DNA from: Palsa-343 sp036269135
Lineage (GTDB): Bacteria > Acidobacteriota > Terriglobia > Terriglobales > Acidobacteriaceae
NCBI GenBank assembly: GCA_036269135.1
Contig: DATASQ010000032.1
Span: 40,782 to 104,781 of the forward strand
Direction: 5' to 3'
DNA length: 64,000 bases
This document shows positions 11,114-20,817 of the stretch, in pieces. A program made the position numbers and the translations under genes. The notes under the pieces were generated by a model that searched no databases, was not told where the DNA came from, and saw only the letters and a program-made list of their open reading frames with translations. Each line of letters begins with the position of its first letter. Position 1 is the stretch's first letter.

Positions 11114-12892
11114 ATGATTCAGTCTTTCTCCATCGGCATCGGAGGAGCCGCCGGTCAGGGTGTTGCCACTCCGGGCGACATCTTCGCCAAAATTTTCAGC
11201 CGGCGCGGCCTCCATCTCAACGCCTATAACGCGTATCAGTCGATTATTCGCGGCGGCCATACCTACCTGACCATCCGCACCGGCGCCGAGCCCATCACCA
11301 ACATGGGCGACCATCTCGATCTGCTCCTTCCTCTCAACCAGGACACCATGGACCGCCATCTGCGGCTGCTGACCGCGGGCGGCGCGTGCATCTACAATGC
11401 CGATTCGATCAAGCCCGGCGAGCCCGCCGACGGCGTGCAGCTTTGCCCGCTGCCGGTGTCGACGCTGGCCGACATCAGCAAGAACAAAGTCGCGCAGAAT
11501 ACGCTGGCCATGGGCGCGGCGCTCAGCATGATGGGCATCGGCTTCAACTCGCTGGAAAGCGTGATCCGCGAGCAGTTCGGTAAGAAGGCGCCCGCTGTCG
11601 CCGACGAGAACATCGCCGTCGCCCGCGCCGGATACGACTACGCCACCCAGCACTTCAAGCCTTTCGCCAACCCGGTGCCGATGGCGGACAAAAAGTACGC
11701 CGTGCTCAGCGGCAACACGGCGCTGGCCATGGGCGGCGCGGCTGCCGGAGTGAAGTTTTACTGCGCGTATCCCATGAGCCCTTCGACGGGCGTGCTGCAC
11801 TGGTTCGCGTCCAACGGCCGTAAAGCCGGCATCATGGTGCGCCAGGTGGAGGACGAGATCGGCGTGGTGAACATGTGCATCGGCGCGGCGCAGGCCGGGG
11901 TGCGTGCCATGTGCGCGACCTCCGGCGGCGGATTCGCGCTGATGTCGGAAGCCCTGGGCCTGTCGGCGATGGCGGAGATTCCAATTGTCGTGATCGACTG
12001 CCAGCGCGCGGGCCCGTCCACCGGCGTGCCGACCAAAACCGAACAGGGCGATCTGTGGCAGATGCTGGGCGCCGCGTTCGGCGATTATCCCCGCGTGATT
12101 GCCGCGCCGCTCGACATCGGCGACTGCTTCACGCTGATGGCGGACATCTGGAATGTGGTCGACAAGTTCCAGGTGCCGGGCCTGGTGCTCTGCGACCTGC
12201 TGCTTTCCGAAGGACGCCTGAGCGTCGATCCGGAAGTGCTGAACTTTGCGCCGCCCATCGATCGCGGCGAGATGATTACCGCGCCGAATGGCCACGGCAA
12301 CGGCGACTACAAGCGCTATCTCATCACGGAGAGCGGCGTTTCGCCGCGCGCCATCCCCGGCATCCCCGGCTACACGCACGTGGTGTCCAGCGACGAGCAC
12401 GACGAGAACGGCGTTCTCATCAGCGACATGTTCACCGATGCGCGCAAGCGCCGCGCCATGATGGAAAAGCGCATGCGCAAGGAGCAGGGCATCGCTGCCG
12501 CCGTGCCGCCGCCCGTCCTGCAGGGGCCGAAGGACGCGGACGTGACGCTGGTTGGCTGGGGATCGACGCAGGGCGTGATTGAAGAAGCGCGCGGGCTGCT
12601 CGCCGACCAGGGCATCACCGCGAACCAGCTGCAGATTCGCTGGCTGGTTCCGCTCCACGGCGAGGCCATCGTGGAGCTGCTGCGGAACGCGAAGCGCACC
12701 ATCATCGTGGAAAACAACTTCAGCGGCCAGTTTGCCCGCTATCTGCGCAGTGAAACCAGCTTTGTCCCCGATGGGCATATCCGCAAGTACGACGGCGAGC
12801 CTTTCATGCCGCACCACATTGCAGACGCGGTGCGCGAACAACTGGCCGGGGAGACGACACTGTCCGTCCCCGCTCACGAAGTCATGGTGTAA
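11114..12892 (+). CDS. korA: 2-oxoacid:ferredoxin oxidoreductase, fused gamma-alpha subunit
   Basis: With the ATG at 11114 (GGGAGCGG just before it) the protein is 592 residues. An upstream extension to 11015 is open but lacks homology-like sequence. The N-terminal gamma domain (FSIGIGGAAGQGVATPGDIFAKIFSRRG, then IIRGGHTY) is followed from about residue 190 by the alpha domain (AVLSGNTALAMGGAAAGVKFYCAYPMSPSTGVLHW). KorAB oxidatively decarboxylates 2-oxoglutarate (or another 2-oxoacid) to the acyl-CoA with reduction of ferredoxin, in the cytosol. The TPP subunit follows 25 bases downstream. 2-Oxoglutarate is the usual substrate for this gamma-alpha fusion, but is not proven here. Confidence 0.92.
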   Translation: MIQSFSIGIGGAAGQGVATPGDIFAKIFSRRGLHLNAYNAYQSIIRGGHTYLTIRTGAEPITNMGDHLDLLLPLNQDTMDRHLRLLTAGGACIYNADSIKPGEPADGVQLCPLPVSTLADISKNKVAQNTLAMGAALSMMGIGFNSLESVIREQFGKKAPAVADENIAVARAGYDYATQHFKPFANPVPMADKKYAVLSGNTALAMGGAAAGVKFYCAYPMSPSTGVLHWFASNGRKAGIMVRQVEDEIGVVNMCIGAAQAGVRAMCATSGGGFALMSEALGLSAMAEIPIVVIDCQRAGPSTGVPTKTEQGDLWQMLGAAFGDYPRVIAAPLDIGDCFTLMADIWNVVDKFQVPGLVLCDLLLSEGRLSVDPEVLNFAPPIDRGEMITAPNGHGNGDYKRYLITESGVSPRAIPGIPGYTHVVSSDEHDENGVLISDMFTDARKRRAMMEKRMRKEQGIAAAVPPPVLQGPKDADVTLVGWGSTQGVIEEARGLLADQGITANQLQIRWLVPLHGEAIVELLRNAKRTIIVENNFSGQFARYLRSETSFVPDGHIRKYDGEPFMPHHIADAVREQLAGETTLSVPAHEVMV

Positions 12893-12917
12893 CGGAACCA
12901 GCCCCAGGAGAAGAGTG

Positions 12918-13814
12918 ATGGCGACCATTGTTGAATCCCCGAAACCCATGACGATTGCGGACTTCAAGGGCCGCGTCGATCCCGACTGGTGCCCCGGCTG
13001 TGGCGACTACGGCGTGCTGGCCGCGGTGCAGAAGGCGCTGGTCGACCTGCAGATTCCCAACCACCAGGTGGTCACGGTCAGCGGCATCGGCTGCTCGTCG
13101 AATTTTCCCGGCTTCATTGAGACCTACGGCATGCATACGCTGCACGGCCGCTCTCTGCCGGTGGCCACCGGCATGAAGATGGCCAACCACGAGCTGACGG
13201 TGCTGGTCACCGGCGGCGACGGCGACGGCCTGGGCATCGGCGGCAATCACCTGACGCACACCATCCGCCGCAACGTGGATCTGACCTACATCATCATGGA
13301 CAACCAGATCTACGGCCTGACGACGGGGCAGACCTCGCCCACCAGCCGCCTGGGGATGAAGACCAAGAGCACGCCGTTCGGCAACATCGAGGGCCCGCTT
13401 TATCCCATCACCATGGCGCTCGCCGCCGGCGCCACCTTTGTCGCCCGCGGCTTCAGCGGCGACCAGAAGCACCTGACGGATCTGATTAAGCAGGCGATCC
13501 AGCACAAAGGCTTTTCGTTCCTCGACGTCTTCAGTCCCTGCGTGACCTACAACAAGGACAATACGTTTCAGTGGTTCCGGCCGCGCGTCAAGAGGCTGGA
13601 AGACGATGCCAGCTACGACGCGACGGACTGGCTTGCCGCGATGGATAAGTCCACCGTCTGGGGCGAGGAAATTCCGATCGGCAAATTCTTCGAGCGGACC
13701 GACCTGCCTTCGCTGCACGAAGCGGAGCCGGTCACGCAGTCCGGACCGATGGTCGGTCGCCCGGCGCACATCGACCCCGCGGTGGCGCAGACGTTTGTCG
13801 AGGAGTTGATGTAG
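12918..13814 (+). CDS. korB: 2-oxoacid:ferredoxin oxidoreductase, beta (TPP) subunit
   Basis: The start is the ATG at 12918, preceded by AGGAGAAG. The 298-residue protein carries the WCPGCGDYGVL cluster-binding motif (residues 25-35), a third Cys in SGIGCSSNFPGF, and the TPP/Mg motif GDGDGLGIGGNH followed by IIMDNQIYGLTTGQTSPTS. These define beta subunits of 2-oxoacid:ferredoxin oxidoreductases, which bind TPP and one 4Fe-4S cluster. It forms a two-gene operon with korA. Together they replace or supplement 2-oxoglutarate dehydrogenase in the TCA cycle. Confidence 0.94.
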   Translation: MATIVESPKPMTIADFKGRVDPDWCPGCGDYGVLAAVQKALVDLQIPNHQVVTVSGIGCSSNFPGFIETYGMHTLHGRSLPVATGMKMANHELTVLVTGGDGDGLGIGGNHLTHTIRRNVDLTYIIMDNQIYGLTTGQTSPTSRLGMKTKSTPFGNIEGPLYPITMALAAGATFVARGFSGDQKHLTDLIKQAIQHKGFSFLDVFSPCVTYNKDNTFQWFRPRVKRLEDDASYDATDWLAAMDKSTVWGEEIPIGKFFERTDLPSLHEAEPVTQSGPMVGRPAHIDPAVAQTFVEELM

Positions 13815-13861
13815 CCCGGAAAACGGGGGCAGCCCAGCCGGTCGCACTGCCGAGGATTCTT

Positions 13862-14416
13862 ATGCTCATACGCCCCGCGGTGCTGACGGCCGCCCTTGTG
13901 CTCGCAGTTGGCGCCTTCGTCACGCCGGCCATTCGCGGCGCCGTTCATGCCGATGCGCCGGCAGAGGGTGCATACGCACTCCTCCGGCCCGCGGCGCGCA
14001 AGGCGGCTCCGGGCTTTTCCCTTACCGATCTGAGCGGCCGGAAAATCGATCTCGCGCAGGATCGCGGTCAGGTCGTGCTGCTCGACTTCTGGGCGGTGGA
14101 CTGCGGCGGCTGCAAAATCGAGGTTCCCTGGTACGTCGATTTCGACCGCAGATACCGCAGTCAGGGACTCGCCGTGATCGGCGTGGACATGTACGGCGAA
14201 GCTCCTGCGAAAATTCGCCCCTTTATGGCCAGGGCGCACATGGATTATCCCGTCGCCGTGGGGAATGACGCTATCGGGCAGCGGTTTGGCGTGACGGAAA
14301 TGCCGCTGACCCTGCTCATCGACCGGAAGGGAAGAGTCGCCATCGCGCATGCCGGCATTGTGGACCGCGCGCAGTTTGAGGATGATATTCGCGCGCTGCT
14401 GGCGGAAAAACGCTGA
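13862..14416 (+). CDS. TlpA/ResA-like exported thioredoxin-fold protein
   Basis: The 184-residue protein begins with a hydrophobic signal or anchor segment (residues 4-26). An AhpC/TSA-Redoxin fold follows: APGFSLTDLSGRKIDLAQDRGQVVLLDFWAVDCGGCKIEVPWY. The active-site pair is CGGC rather than CxPC, and the cis-Pro loop is EMPLTLLIDRKGR. Such proteins reduce disulfides in the periplasm, often for cytochrome c maturation, but no partner gene is adjacent. It is 48 bases after korB on the same strand. The hairpin at 14431-14450 lies beyond its stop. Confidence 0.85.
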   Translation: MLIRPAVLTAALVLAVGAFVTPAIRGAVHADAPAEGAYALLRPAARKAAPGFSLTDLSGRKIDLAQDRGQVVLLDFWAVDCGGCKIEVPWYVDFDRRYRSQGLAVIGVDMYGEAPAKIRPFMARAHMDYPVAVGNDAIGQRFGVTEMPLTLLIDRKGRVAIAHAGIVDRAQFEDDIRALLAEKR

Positions 14417-14430
14417 CCGGGCTGCGGCGA

Positions 14431-14450
14431 TTCGCTCAATCCTGAGCGAA
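14431..14450. terminator. Hairpin between convergent genes, possible terminator
   Basis: ttcgctca and tgagcgaa form an 8-bp perfect stem with a 4-base loop, between the TlpA-like gene (+) and the nucleotidase gene (-). There is no T-run, so function as a terminator is only suggested by position. Confidence 0.4.
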
Positions 14451-14458
14451 GCGTCCGG

Positions 14459-15001
14459 CTACTTCGGACCGCCGGCCTCGAGAAAAAGCCGCCCTACCTG
14501 CTGCCAGTTGTCGACACGCGTATAGCCGCTCGCGCCCATATTGTGGGGAGCGGTGAAGAGGATTCCTTTGCCGGCAAAGGTGCGGAAATGCCGCGGCTGA
14601 TCGTCGATCAGGTAATCCGCGCGGAGAATGCTTTTGTCTCCGCAGAAGACAAAGTGCCGGGGATCGAGAAAAGGGAAGTGCCGCCGCAGCCAGCGGTACT
14701 TCGGTCCGAAGGAGTTGGGGAACTCCATGGCCGAGGTCGCAATGTAAATCTCGTACTGTTGGGCCATTTGCTGGAGCACGCGCTGGCTGTCCGGGATGAC
14801 CGGCAGGTCTTCAAAGAAGTCTTCTGAGCGCAGATAGCCTTCCAGCCGCTCGTGGCGGTCGATGGACACGATGTCCCAGAGCCACTTGCCTTCCAGGTCG
14901 GCTTTGGTGATGGCCTCGCCGTGATCGCGGTTGTAGCGTGCGAGGTGCTCGGCCACCATGTCGGCCAGCACTTCATCCATGTCGATGGCGACGCGCTTCA
15001 T
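14459..15001 (-). CDS. 5'(3')-deoxyribonucleotidase-like HAD phosphatase (NT5C family)
   Basis: The 180-residue protein begins KRVAIDMDEVLADMVAEHLARYN, the HAD motif I DMDEVLAD of the 5'-nucleotidase deoxy (C) type family. IATSAMEFPNSFGPKYRWLRRHFP provides motif II and the cap. FCGDKSILRADYLIDDQPRHF provides motifs III and IV (Lys, then Asp-Asp). It should dephosphorylate a (deoxy)nucleoside monophosphate or a similar small phosphate in the cytosol. It shares a strand with the zinc-ribbon gene, whose stop codon is 18 bases upstream of the ATG, so they are probably cotranscribed. Confidence 0.85.
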   Translation of the reverse strand: MKRVAIDMDEVLADMVAEHLARYNRDHGEAITKADLEGKWLWDIVSIDRHERLEGYLRSEDFFEDLPVIPDSQRVLQQMAQQYEIYIATSAMEFPNSFGPKYRWLRRHFPFLDPRHFVFCGDKSILRADYLIDDQPRHFRTFAGKGILFTAPHNMGASGYTRVDNWQQVGRLFLEAGGPK

Positions 15002-15019
15002 ACGGCCTTCCGAGGATGC

Positions 15020-15793
15020 CTACTCGACGCCCGCTGCGGGAGGCTTGCGGCCGCGCTTCGGCTTTTCCGGCTCGGGTTCAGGCTGAGGCTCTTTCGAGGC
15101 GTCGTAATACAGCAGCCGCCCGCACGATTCGCAGGTCATGATCTCCCCGGCGCGAATCTGGTTCCACATCTGGGGCCGAATGCCCATCTGGCAGCTCACG
15201 CACCGCTGCCTCTGCGCGTAGGCGACGCCGGTTCCCCCCTTGGAGGAGATGCGGTCGTACTCGCGCAGCCATTGTTCCGGCACCGTGACCCGCTCCGTCT
15301 CGCGCCGTTGCAGCAGGTCCGCCAGGTGCTTCTGCTGCTCGGCGGAAACCGCGCGGGCCCGCTCCTGCTCGATCTCCACGACCTTCATGTTGTCCTTCAG
15401 ATCGCTCTCGGCGGCCTTGCGCTTCTGCTCCAGCTGCTCCACGCGCTCCATGCTCTCCAGCTCGCGGTCCTCGACCTTGCGAATCTCGGCCTCGGCGAAT
15501 TCGATCTCATGCTGGAAGGCGCGGTACTCCTCGTTGGTCTTCACGCTCGACATCTGCGCGCGCAACTTCACGATCTTCTGCTGCTGGTCCTTCAGATCGC
15601 TTTCCATCCGGCGCCGCAGCGCCTCTTCGTCTTTGATGGCTTTCTGCGTCTGCTCCACGGCGGCTTTTTCGGCCGCCAGGCGCGACTCAAGCGCCGCCAG
15701 CCGTTTAGGCAGCGCCGCAATCTCCCCGCGCAGCTGCGCGGTCTCCTGATCGAGGATTTGTACGCGGATCAGCGCTTCGAGTTCAGGTCGCAT
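15020..15793 (-). CDS. Coiled-coil zinc-ribbon protein (CT398/DUF164-like)
   Basis: I start it at the ATG at 15793 (MRPELEALIRVQILDQETAQL); an upstream TTG frame adds 35 residues unlike the family. The 257-residue protein is almost entirely charged coiled coil (about residues 10-190). It ends in a C4 zinc ribbon, RCVSCQMGIRPQMW...EIMTCESCGRLLYYD, then a basic Pro-rich tail. This is the architecture of the C4-type zinc-ribbon DUF164/CT398 family, whose chlamydial member binds sigma-54 and type III factors. The biochemical role here is unknown. Confidence 0.85.
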   Translation of the reverse strand: MRPELEALIRVQILDQETAQLRGEIAALPKRLAALESRLAAEKAAVEQTQKAIKDEEALRRRMESDLKDQQQKIVKLRAQMSSVKTNEEYRAFQHEIEFAEAEIRKVEDRELESMERVEQLEQKRKAAESDLKDNMKVVEIEQERARAVSAEQQKHLADLLQRRETERVTVPEQWLREYDRISSKGGTGVAYAQRQRCVSCQMGIRPQMWNQIRAGEIMTCESCGRLLYYDASKEPQPEPEPEKPKRGRKPPAAGVE

Positions 15794-15907
15794 CGTTGGA
15801 ATCTGCAGGATATCACTGTGGCTGGGGACAATAAGGTCTTCGCCCCTTGTCAACCTCTGTGTTTTTCCTGCATCCTGACCCAACACCCTCGTCTCCAATC
15901 CCTATCC

Positions 15908-17506
15908 ATGCCCGATATCGACGCCAGCTGGAAGCCGAAGCATAATCCCTGGGCCGTCGCGCTCACCGTCACCCTGGCCACTTTTATGGAGGTGCTCGAC
16001 ACCTCCATCGCCAACGTCGCCCTCCCCCACATCGCCGGAGGGCTCGGCGCTTCGCAGGATGAGGCTACCTGGGTCCTGACCAGCTACCTGGTCTCGAACG
16101 CCGTGATCCTGCCGGCCAGCGCCTATCTCGTCTCGTTCATCGGACGCAAGCGCTTCTACATGATCTGCGTGGCGCTGTTCGGCATCAGCTCCATGCTGTG
16201 CGGACTGGCGCCCTCGCTGCCGATGCTCATCTTTTTCCGCGTTCTGCAGGGAGCCGGCGGCGGCGGCCTCCAGCCCAGCGAGCAGGCGATCCTTGCGGAC
16301 ACTTTCCCGCCCCGGAAACGCGGACAGGCCTTCGCCGTCTACGGCATGGCCGTGGTCCTGGCCCCGGCCATCGGCCCTACCCTGGGCGGCTGGATCACCG
16401 ACAACTACACCTGGCGCTGGATCTTCTTCATCAACGTCCCCATCGCCATTTTGTCGCTCTTCCTCAGCTCGCGCCTGGTCGAAGACCCGCCGCATATCCA
16501 AAGAGAAGTGGAGCAGAGCCGCAAGCGCGGCCTCAACCTCGATTACATGGGCTTCGGCCTGCTCGCCATCGGCTTTGGATCGCTGCAGTTCGTGCTCGAC
16601 AAGGGCCAGGAGGACGACTGGTTCGGCTCGCACCTGATCACGTTCTTCTTCATCGCCTGCGCCGCCGCGCTGGTCACGCTCATCGTGTGGGAGATCGCGC
16701 AAATCCGCAGAGGCCACCGCCCCATCCTCGACCTCACCATGTTCCGGAACCGGACCTTTGCCATCTCCGCGTTCCTCATGTTCGTTCTCGGCTTCACGCT
16801 GTTCGGCACCACGGTCCTGATTCCGCTCTTCGTCCAGCAGATGATGGGCTATACCGCCGAGCAGGCCGGGCTGGTCATTTCCCCCGGCGGCCTCGCCATT
16901 CTGGTGCTCATGCCGCTGGTGGGATTCCTGGTCGGCCGTGTCGACGCCCGCTATCTCATCGCCTTTGGATTCATGATCCTCTCCGCGGCGCTGGCCGCCC
17001 TGCACACCATCGATACCCAGGCCAGCTACTCCTACGTCGCGTGGATGCGCGTCTTCCAGGCCTCCGGGCTGGCGTTCCTTTTCGTGCCCATCAACACGCT
17101 TTCCTATACCGACGTCCCGCGGGAGAAGAACAACGACGTCTCCGGGCTGATAAACCTGGCGCGCAACATCGGCGGCAGCGTGGGCACGTCCTTTTTCGTG
17201 ACCCTGCTGGCGCGCCGCAGCCAGGACCACCAGGACCGCCTGGCCATGCACATGAACGCCTCCAGCAGCGTGTTCACGCAGGCGATTAACCGAACCGCGC
17301 AATATTTTCAGCATGCCGGAGGCCTGACCTCCTCGCCCTCCCAGGCCCGCGCTCTCGCCGAGGGCAGCCTCTACCAGCAGCTGGTGCGCCAGAGCACGCA
17401 GCTGGCCTACCTGGACGTGATTGCCATCCTGGCGGTCGGCTCGGCCTGCATGATCCCCCTCATCTTCCTCATGAAGAAGCACAAAGGGCCGGCCGCTGCT
17501 CATTGA
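15908..17506 (+). CDS. DHA2-family (EmrB-type) major facilitator drug exporter
   Basis: From the ATG at 15908 the protein has 532 residues with about 14 transmembrane segments. Segments include WAVALTVTLATFMEVLDTSIANVALPHIAGGL (TM1 with motif D1) and YLVSFIGRKRFYMICVALFGISSMLCG (motif A). Motif C is AVYGMAVVLAPAIGPTLGGWITDNYTWRWIFFINVP. This is the EmrB/QacA 14-TM group of proton antiporters in the inner membrane. EmrB normally works with the adaptor EmrA and TolC, but no EmrA gene is near. It diverges from the zinc-ribbon gene. Confidence 0.9.
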   Translation: MPDIDASWKPKHNPWAVALTVTLATFMEVLDTSIANVALPHIAGGLGASQDEATWVLTSYLVSNAVILPASAYLVSFIGRKRFYMICVALFGISSMLCGLAPSLPMLIFFRVLQGAGGGGLQPSEQAILADTFPPRKRGQAFAVYGMAVVLAPAIGPTLGGWITDNYTWRWIFFINVPIAILSLFLSSRLVEDPPHIQREVEQSRKRGLNLDYMGFGLLAIGFGSLQFVLDKGQEDDWFGSHLITFFFIACAAALVTLIVWEIAQIRRGHRPILDLTMFRNRTFAISAFLMFVLGFTLFGTTVLIPLFVQQMMGYTAEQAGLVISPGGLAILVLMPLVGFLVGRVDARYLIAFGFMILSAALAALHTIDTQASYSYVAWMRVFQASGLAFLFVPINTLSYTDVPREKNNDVSGLINLARNIGGSVGTSFFVTLLARRSQDHQDRLAMHMNASSSVFTQAINRTAQYFQHAGGLTSSPSQARALAEGSLYQQLVRQSTQLAYLDVIAILAVGSACMIPLIFLMKKHKGPAAAH

Positions 17507-17601
17507 TTCCGCCCAGCGCAACGGCAACGCGGTAGAATTCCTTCACACACAAAGGTCCCGGTAGTCGTTTTTGCTCAACCGGGCCATCCGGGAGCCCCTA
17601 C

Positions 17602-19875
17602 TTGCGTTTCCTACTGCCGCAGTGCGCTCGTCGCATCGCCGTTCCCCTGTTTGTCCTCATCTGTCTCCAGACCGGCGTCCGCGCCCAGGAGACACACCCC
17701 TGGACCGTCCCGGAGATCTTCGGACACGGCGGTGCCGTCACCGGGAATCCCCCGGAGGACATGGCCTGGTCGCCCGACGGCAAGCGAGTCACGTGGGTCG
17801 GGGAAAGCGGCGATTTGATGGAGCTGCGGCCCCCCGCCACGCGCCCGAAGGTGCTGCTGCCTTCCGACAAGATCGCGTCACTGCTGAATGCCAGCCTGCC
17901 GGAGCGCGATCGCGACCACCGGGCCCGCTACGATGAGCCGCCCTATATCTGGGCGCCCGACTCCGAGCACCTCCTCTTCGATACCAACGGGCAGCTCTGG
18001 CTCTTCGATCCAAAGAGCGGCACCGGCGTGGAGATCGGCAACTCGGGGATGCAGTCGGGCGACGATCCCAAATTCTCCCCCAACGGCCAGTACGTCTCCT
18101 ATCTGCACGACCATAATCTTTATGTGCAGCGCCCCGACGGCTCCGCGCCGCCCCTGGCGCTGACCAACGACCGCGACGAAACGCTGCTCAACGGCGAAGT
18201 GGACTGGGTCTATCTCGAAGAGCTGGACGTCCGCAGCAATTATTTCTGGTCCCCCGATTCACGCCAGGTCGCCTATCTGCAGATGAACGAGGCGAAGGTC
18301 CCCGAGTACCCCCTGGTGGACTGGATTCCCATTCATGCCGAGGTGCATGAGCAGCGCTACCCGCAGCCCGGCGACCCCAATCCCGGCGTGCGTGTGGGCG
18401 TGGTTGGCGTCAATGGCGGCGCCACCCGCTGGCTGCGTATTCCCATGGACTACGGCAACGACTACATCCCCCGCTTCGGATGGGTGAATCCTCACGTCGT
18501 CTGGGTGGAAGTGCTTTCCCGCGACGAGCAGCACCTCGACCTCTGGTTCGCCGACACCAAATCCGGCGAAGTCCGCCGCGTGCTGCAGCAGACGGAGCCT
18601 AAATACTTCAACCTCACCTACGACCTGAAATTCGTCGGCGACCACGAGTTCTTTCTTCTCAGCTGGCGCGACGGGCATACGCATATCTACCGCTACGGGT
18701 TCGACAGCAATAATCCACTGGGTCAACTGGCGGAGCTTCAGGATCAGGTGGAGAGCGGCGATTATGAAGTGTTCTCCATCCAGGCGATCGACGACAGCAC
18801 CCAGACCCTCTGGTATCTCTCGGACCAGGGCGATCCCCGGCAGCAGCAGGCGTGGGCCATCCAGTTCGATGGCACCGGCAAACGCCAGATCTCCCAGGGC
18901 GCGGGCGTCCACGACACCTCCTTTCCGGCTCAGGGAGGCGCCTTCATCGACACGTATTCGTCCCCGCTGGTCCCCCCCACGGTCTCTGTCTGCACCTCCG
19001 GCGCGCCCGGCTCCGGGTCGGCCGGCGTGAACTGCTCCGCCTTCTGGCGTTCCCATCCCGTCCAGGGCCACCGCCTCATCGCTCCGGAATCGCTCGAGCT
19101 CACCGCCGCCGACAAGACCACCAAACTCTACGGAACCCTGCTCCTGCCCCCGGGCAATGCCGCGCCCCACAGCGTTCCTCTCATCGTGAATCCGTACGGC
19201 GGTCCCGGCGCAGGCGCTGGAAGCGATCGCTGGGGGGGGCGCCGTCTCTTTTTCGACGAGCTGCTCGCCGAGCATGGTTTTGCCGTCCTGCACGTCATCA
19301 ACCGCGGCATGGGCGGCCGCGGCCGCGACTTCGAGCAGGTCTGCTGGCACAATTTCGGGCCGCCGCAGTTTGCCGACCAGATGGCCTCCATCGATCAGGT
19401 CCTCCGCGACTACCCCCAGCTCGATCCGCATCGCCTCGGCTGGTGGGGCTGGAGCTGGGGCGGCAGCTTCACCCTTTTCTCGCTCTCTCACAGCGACAGC
19501 TTCCTCGCCGGCGTCTCCGTAGCTCCGGTCACCGACTGGCATGACTACGACTCCATCTACACGGAGCGCTACATGGGCATGCCCGCCAACGACGCGCAGA
19601 ACTACCACGACGATTCCGACGTGAACAGCGCCGCCGATCTGCACGGCCACGTCCTGATCATGCACGGGACGGGCGATGACAACGTTCATATCGCCGGCGA
19701 TGTCCAGTACATCCAGAAGCTCATCGAGGCGGCCATCCCGTACGACTACAACATCTTTCCCCGCAAGACCCATTCCATTGCGGGTCCCGACGACCAGACG
19801 CAGCTCTACAACAAGCTCCTCGAACATTTCGAACGCTATCTGAAAGAGCCTTCATCCCCGGAGGAGAAGCGCTAG
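17602..19875 (+). CDS. Secreted S9B-type peptidase, dipeptidyl peptidase IV-like
   Basis: The frame starts with TTG at 17602 after GGGAG. The 757-residue product has a signal peptide ending near GVRAQ, then a DPP-IV beta-propeller (EDMAWSPDGKRVTWV, YIWAPDSEHLLF, SNYFWSPDSRQVAYLQMNE). The C-terminal alpha/beta hydrolase has nucleophile Ser618 in WWGWSWGGS, with the Asp in HGTGDDNVH and the His in RKTHSIAG. The family removes Xaa-Pro dipeptides from peptides in the periplasm. Its stop codon is 3 bases from the metallo-hydrolase ATG, so the two are translationally close. A TAGAAT hexamer lies at 17533. Confidence 0.9.
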   Translation: MRFLLPQCARRIAVPLFVLICLQTGVRAQETHPWTVPEIFGHGGAVTGNPPEDMAWSPDGKRVTWVGESGDLMELRPPATRPKVLLPSDKIASLLNASLPERDRDHRARYDEPPYIWAPDSEHLLFDTNGQLWLFDPKSGTGVEIGNSGMQSGDDPKFSPNGQYVSYLHDHNLYVQRPDGSAPPLALTNDRDETLLNGEVDWVYLEELDVRSNYFWSPDSRQVAYLQMNEAKVPEYPLVDWIPIHAEVHEQRYPQPGDPNPGVRVGVVGVNGGATRWLRIPMDYGNDYIPRFGWVNPHVVWVEVLSRDEQHLDLWFADTKSGEVRRVLQQTEPKYFNLTYDLKFVGDHEFFLLSWRDGHTHIYRYGFDSNNPLGQLAELQDQVESGDYEVFSIQAIDDSTQTLWYLSDQGDPRQQQAWAIQFDGTGKRQISQGAGVHDTSFPAQGGAFIDTYSSPLVPPTVSVCTSGAPGSGSAGVNCSAFWRSHPVQGHRLIAPESLELTAADKTTKLYGTLLLPPGNAAPHSVPLIVNPYGGPGAGAGSDRWGGRRLFFDELLAEHGFAVLHVINRGMGGRGRDFEQVCWHNFGPPQFADQMASIDQVLRDYPQLDPHRLGWWGWSWGGSFTLFSLSHSDSFLAGVSVAPVTDWHDYDSIYTERYMGMPANDAQNYHDDSDVNSAADLHGHVLIMHGTGDDNVHIAGDVQYIQKLIEAAIPYDYNIFPRKTHSIAGPDDQTQLYNKLLEHFERYLKEPSSPEEKR

Positions 19876-19878
19876 CGG

Positions 19879-20817
19879 ATGGCGTCCCCCTCGGCCGCAA
19901 CGCCCGTACAAGGCCGCCATCCCGGTGAGCGCGCCGGCACCGCCGATCCGATCCGCGGCCGCGCCTCCGTGGGCGATTTCGAGCTGACCGTGCTCAGCGA
20001 CGGGCCCTATTTCCTCGACGGCGGCGCGATGTTCGGCGTCGTGCCCAAGCCGCTCTGGGAGAAGCGCGCTCCCGCCGACGCGCAGAACCGGATCCTTCTC
20101 GGCCTGAACACGGTAGTGGTTTTCACCGGGCGGCATACGGTCGCTATTGAAACCGGCATCGGTAACAAGCTCGGTGACAAACTCAACGCGATCTACGGAG
20201 CCAAACAACAGCTTCCCCGCGCCTTTGCCGCCGCCGGCATTCGCCCGGAAGACGTCGACATCGTCATCAACACGCATCTGCACTTCGACCACTGCGGCTG
20301 GAACACTACCCGCACCCCGGACGGCCGCATCGTGCCCACCTTCCCCAACGCCCGCTATTACGCGCACCGCGGCGAAGTGGAGCACGGGCATCTGCAGCTG
20401 GAACGCGACGCCATCAGCTATATCTCGGAGAACTACGATCCGCTGGTCGAATCGGGCCAGATGACGCTGCTCAACCCGCGTCCCGGCGAAGTCTCGTCCA
20501 TCGTCCCCGGCATTACCGTCGAGTGCTTCCCGGGACACACCGCGCAGATGCTCGGCGTCCACATCGACTCCGCCGGGCAGCATGCCTGCTATATCTCCGA
20601 CCTCATCCCCACGTCGGCGCACCTCGACATCACCTGGGTGATGGGCTACGACCTCGACCCCGTCCGCTGCATCGCCGAGCGCAGGCGATTCTACGAGCGT
20701 GCCATCCCCGGAGACTGGCTGGTTCTGTTCACCCACGACCATCACACGCCGTTCGCGCGGCTGGCTCTGAATGAGAAGGGCAAGCCGGTGGTTAAGGATC
20801 CGGCCGGCACGCCATAA
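19879..20817 (+). CDS. Metallo-beta-lactamase-fold hydrolase
   Basis: The 312-residue protein has the MBL signature NTHLHFDHCGWN (HxHxDH metal ligands). Further ligands are in ECFPGHTAQMLGV and a C-terminal FTHDHHTPFA. The overall layout (LTVLSDGPYFLDGGAMFGVVPK at the N-terminus, AIETGIG) matches quorum-quenching-lactonase-like/AttM-type MBL hydrolases. The substrate cannot be read from the sequence. There is no signal peptide, so it is cytosolic, in contrast to the exported peptidase 3 bases upstream with which it likely shares an mRNA. Confidence 0.88.
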   Translation: MASPSAATPVQGRHPGERAGTADPIRGRASVGDFELTVLSDGPYFLDGGAMFGVVPKPLWEKRAPADAQNRILLGLNTVVVFTGRHTVAIETGIGNKLGDKLNAIYGAKQQLPRAFAAAGIRPEDVDIVINTHLHFDHCGWNTTRTPDGRIVPTFPNARYYAHRGEVEHGHLQLERDAISYISENYDPLVESGQMTLLNPRPGEVSSIVPGITVECFPGHTAQMLGVHIDSAGQHACYISDLIPTSAHLDITWVMGYDLDPVRCIAERRRFYERAIPGDWLVLFTHDHHTPFARLALNEKGKPVVKDPAGTP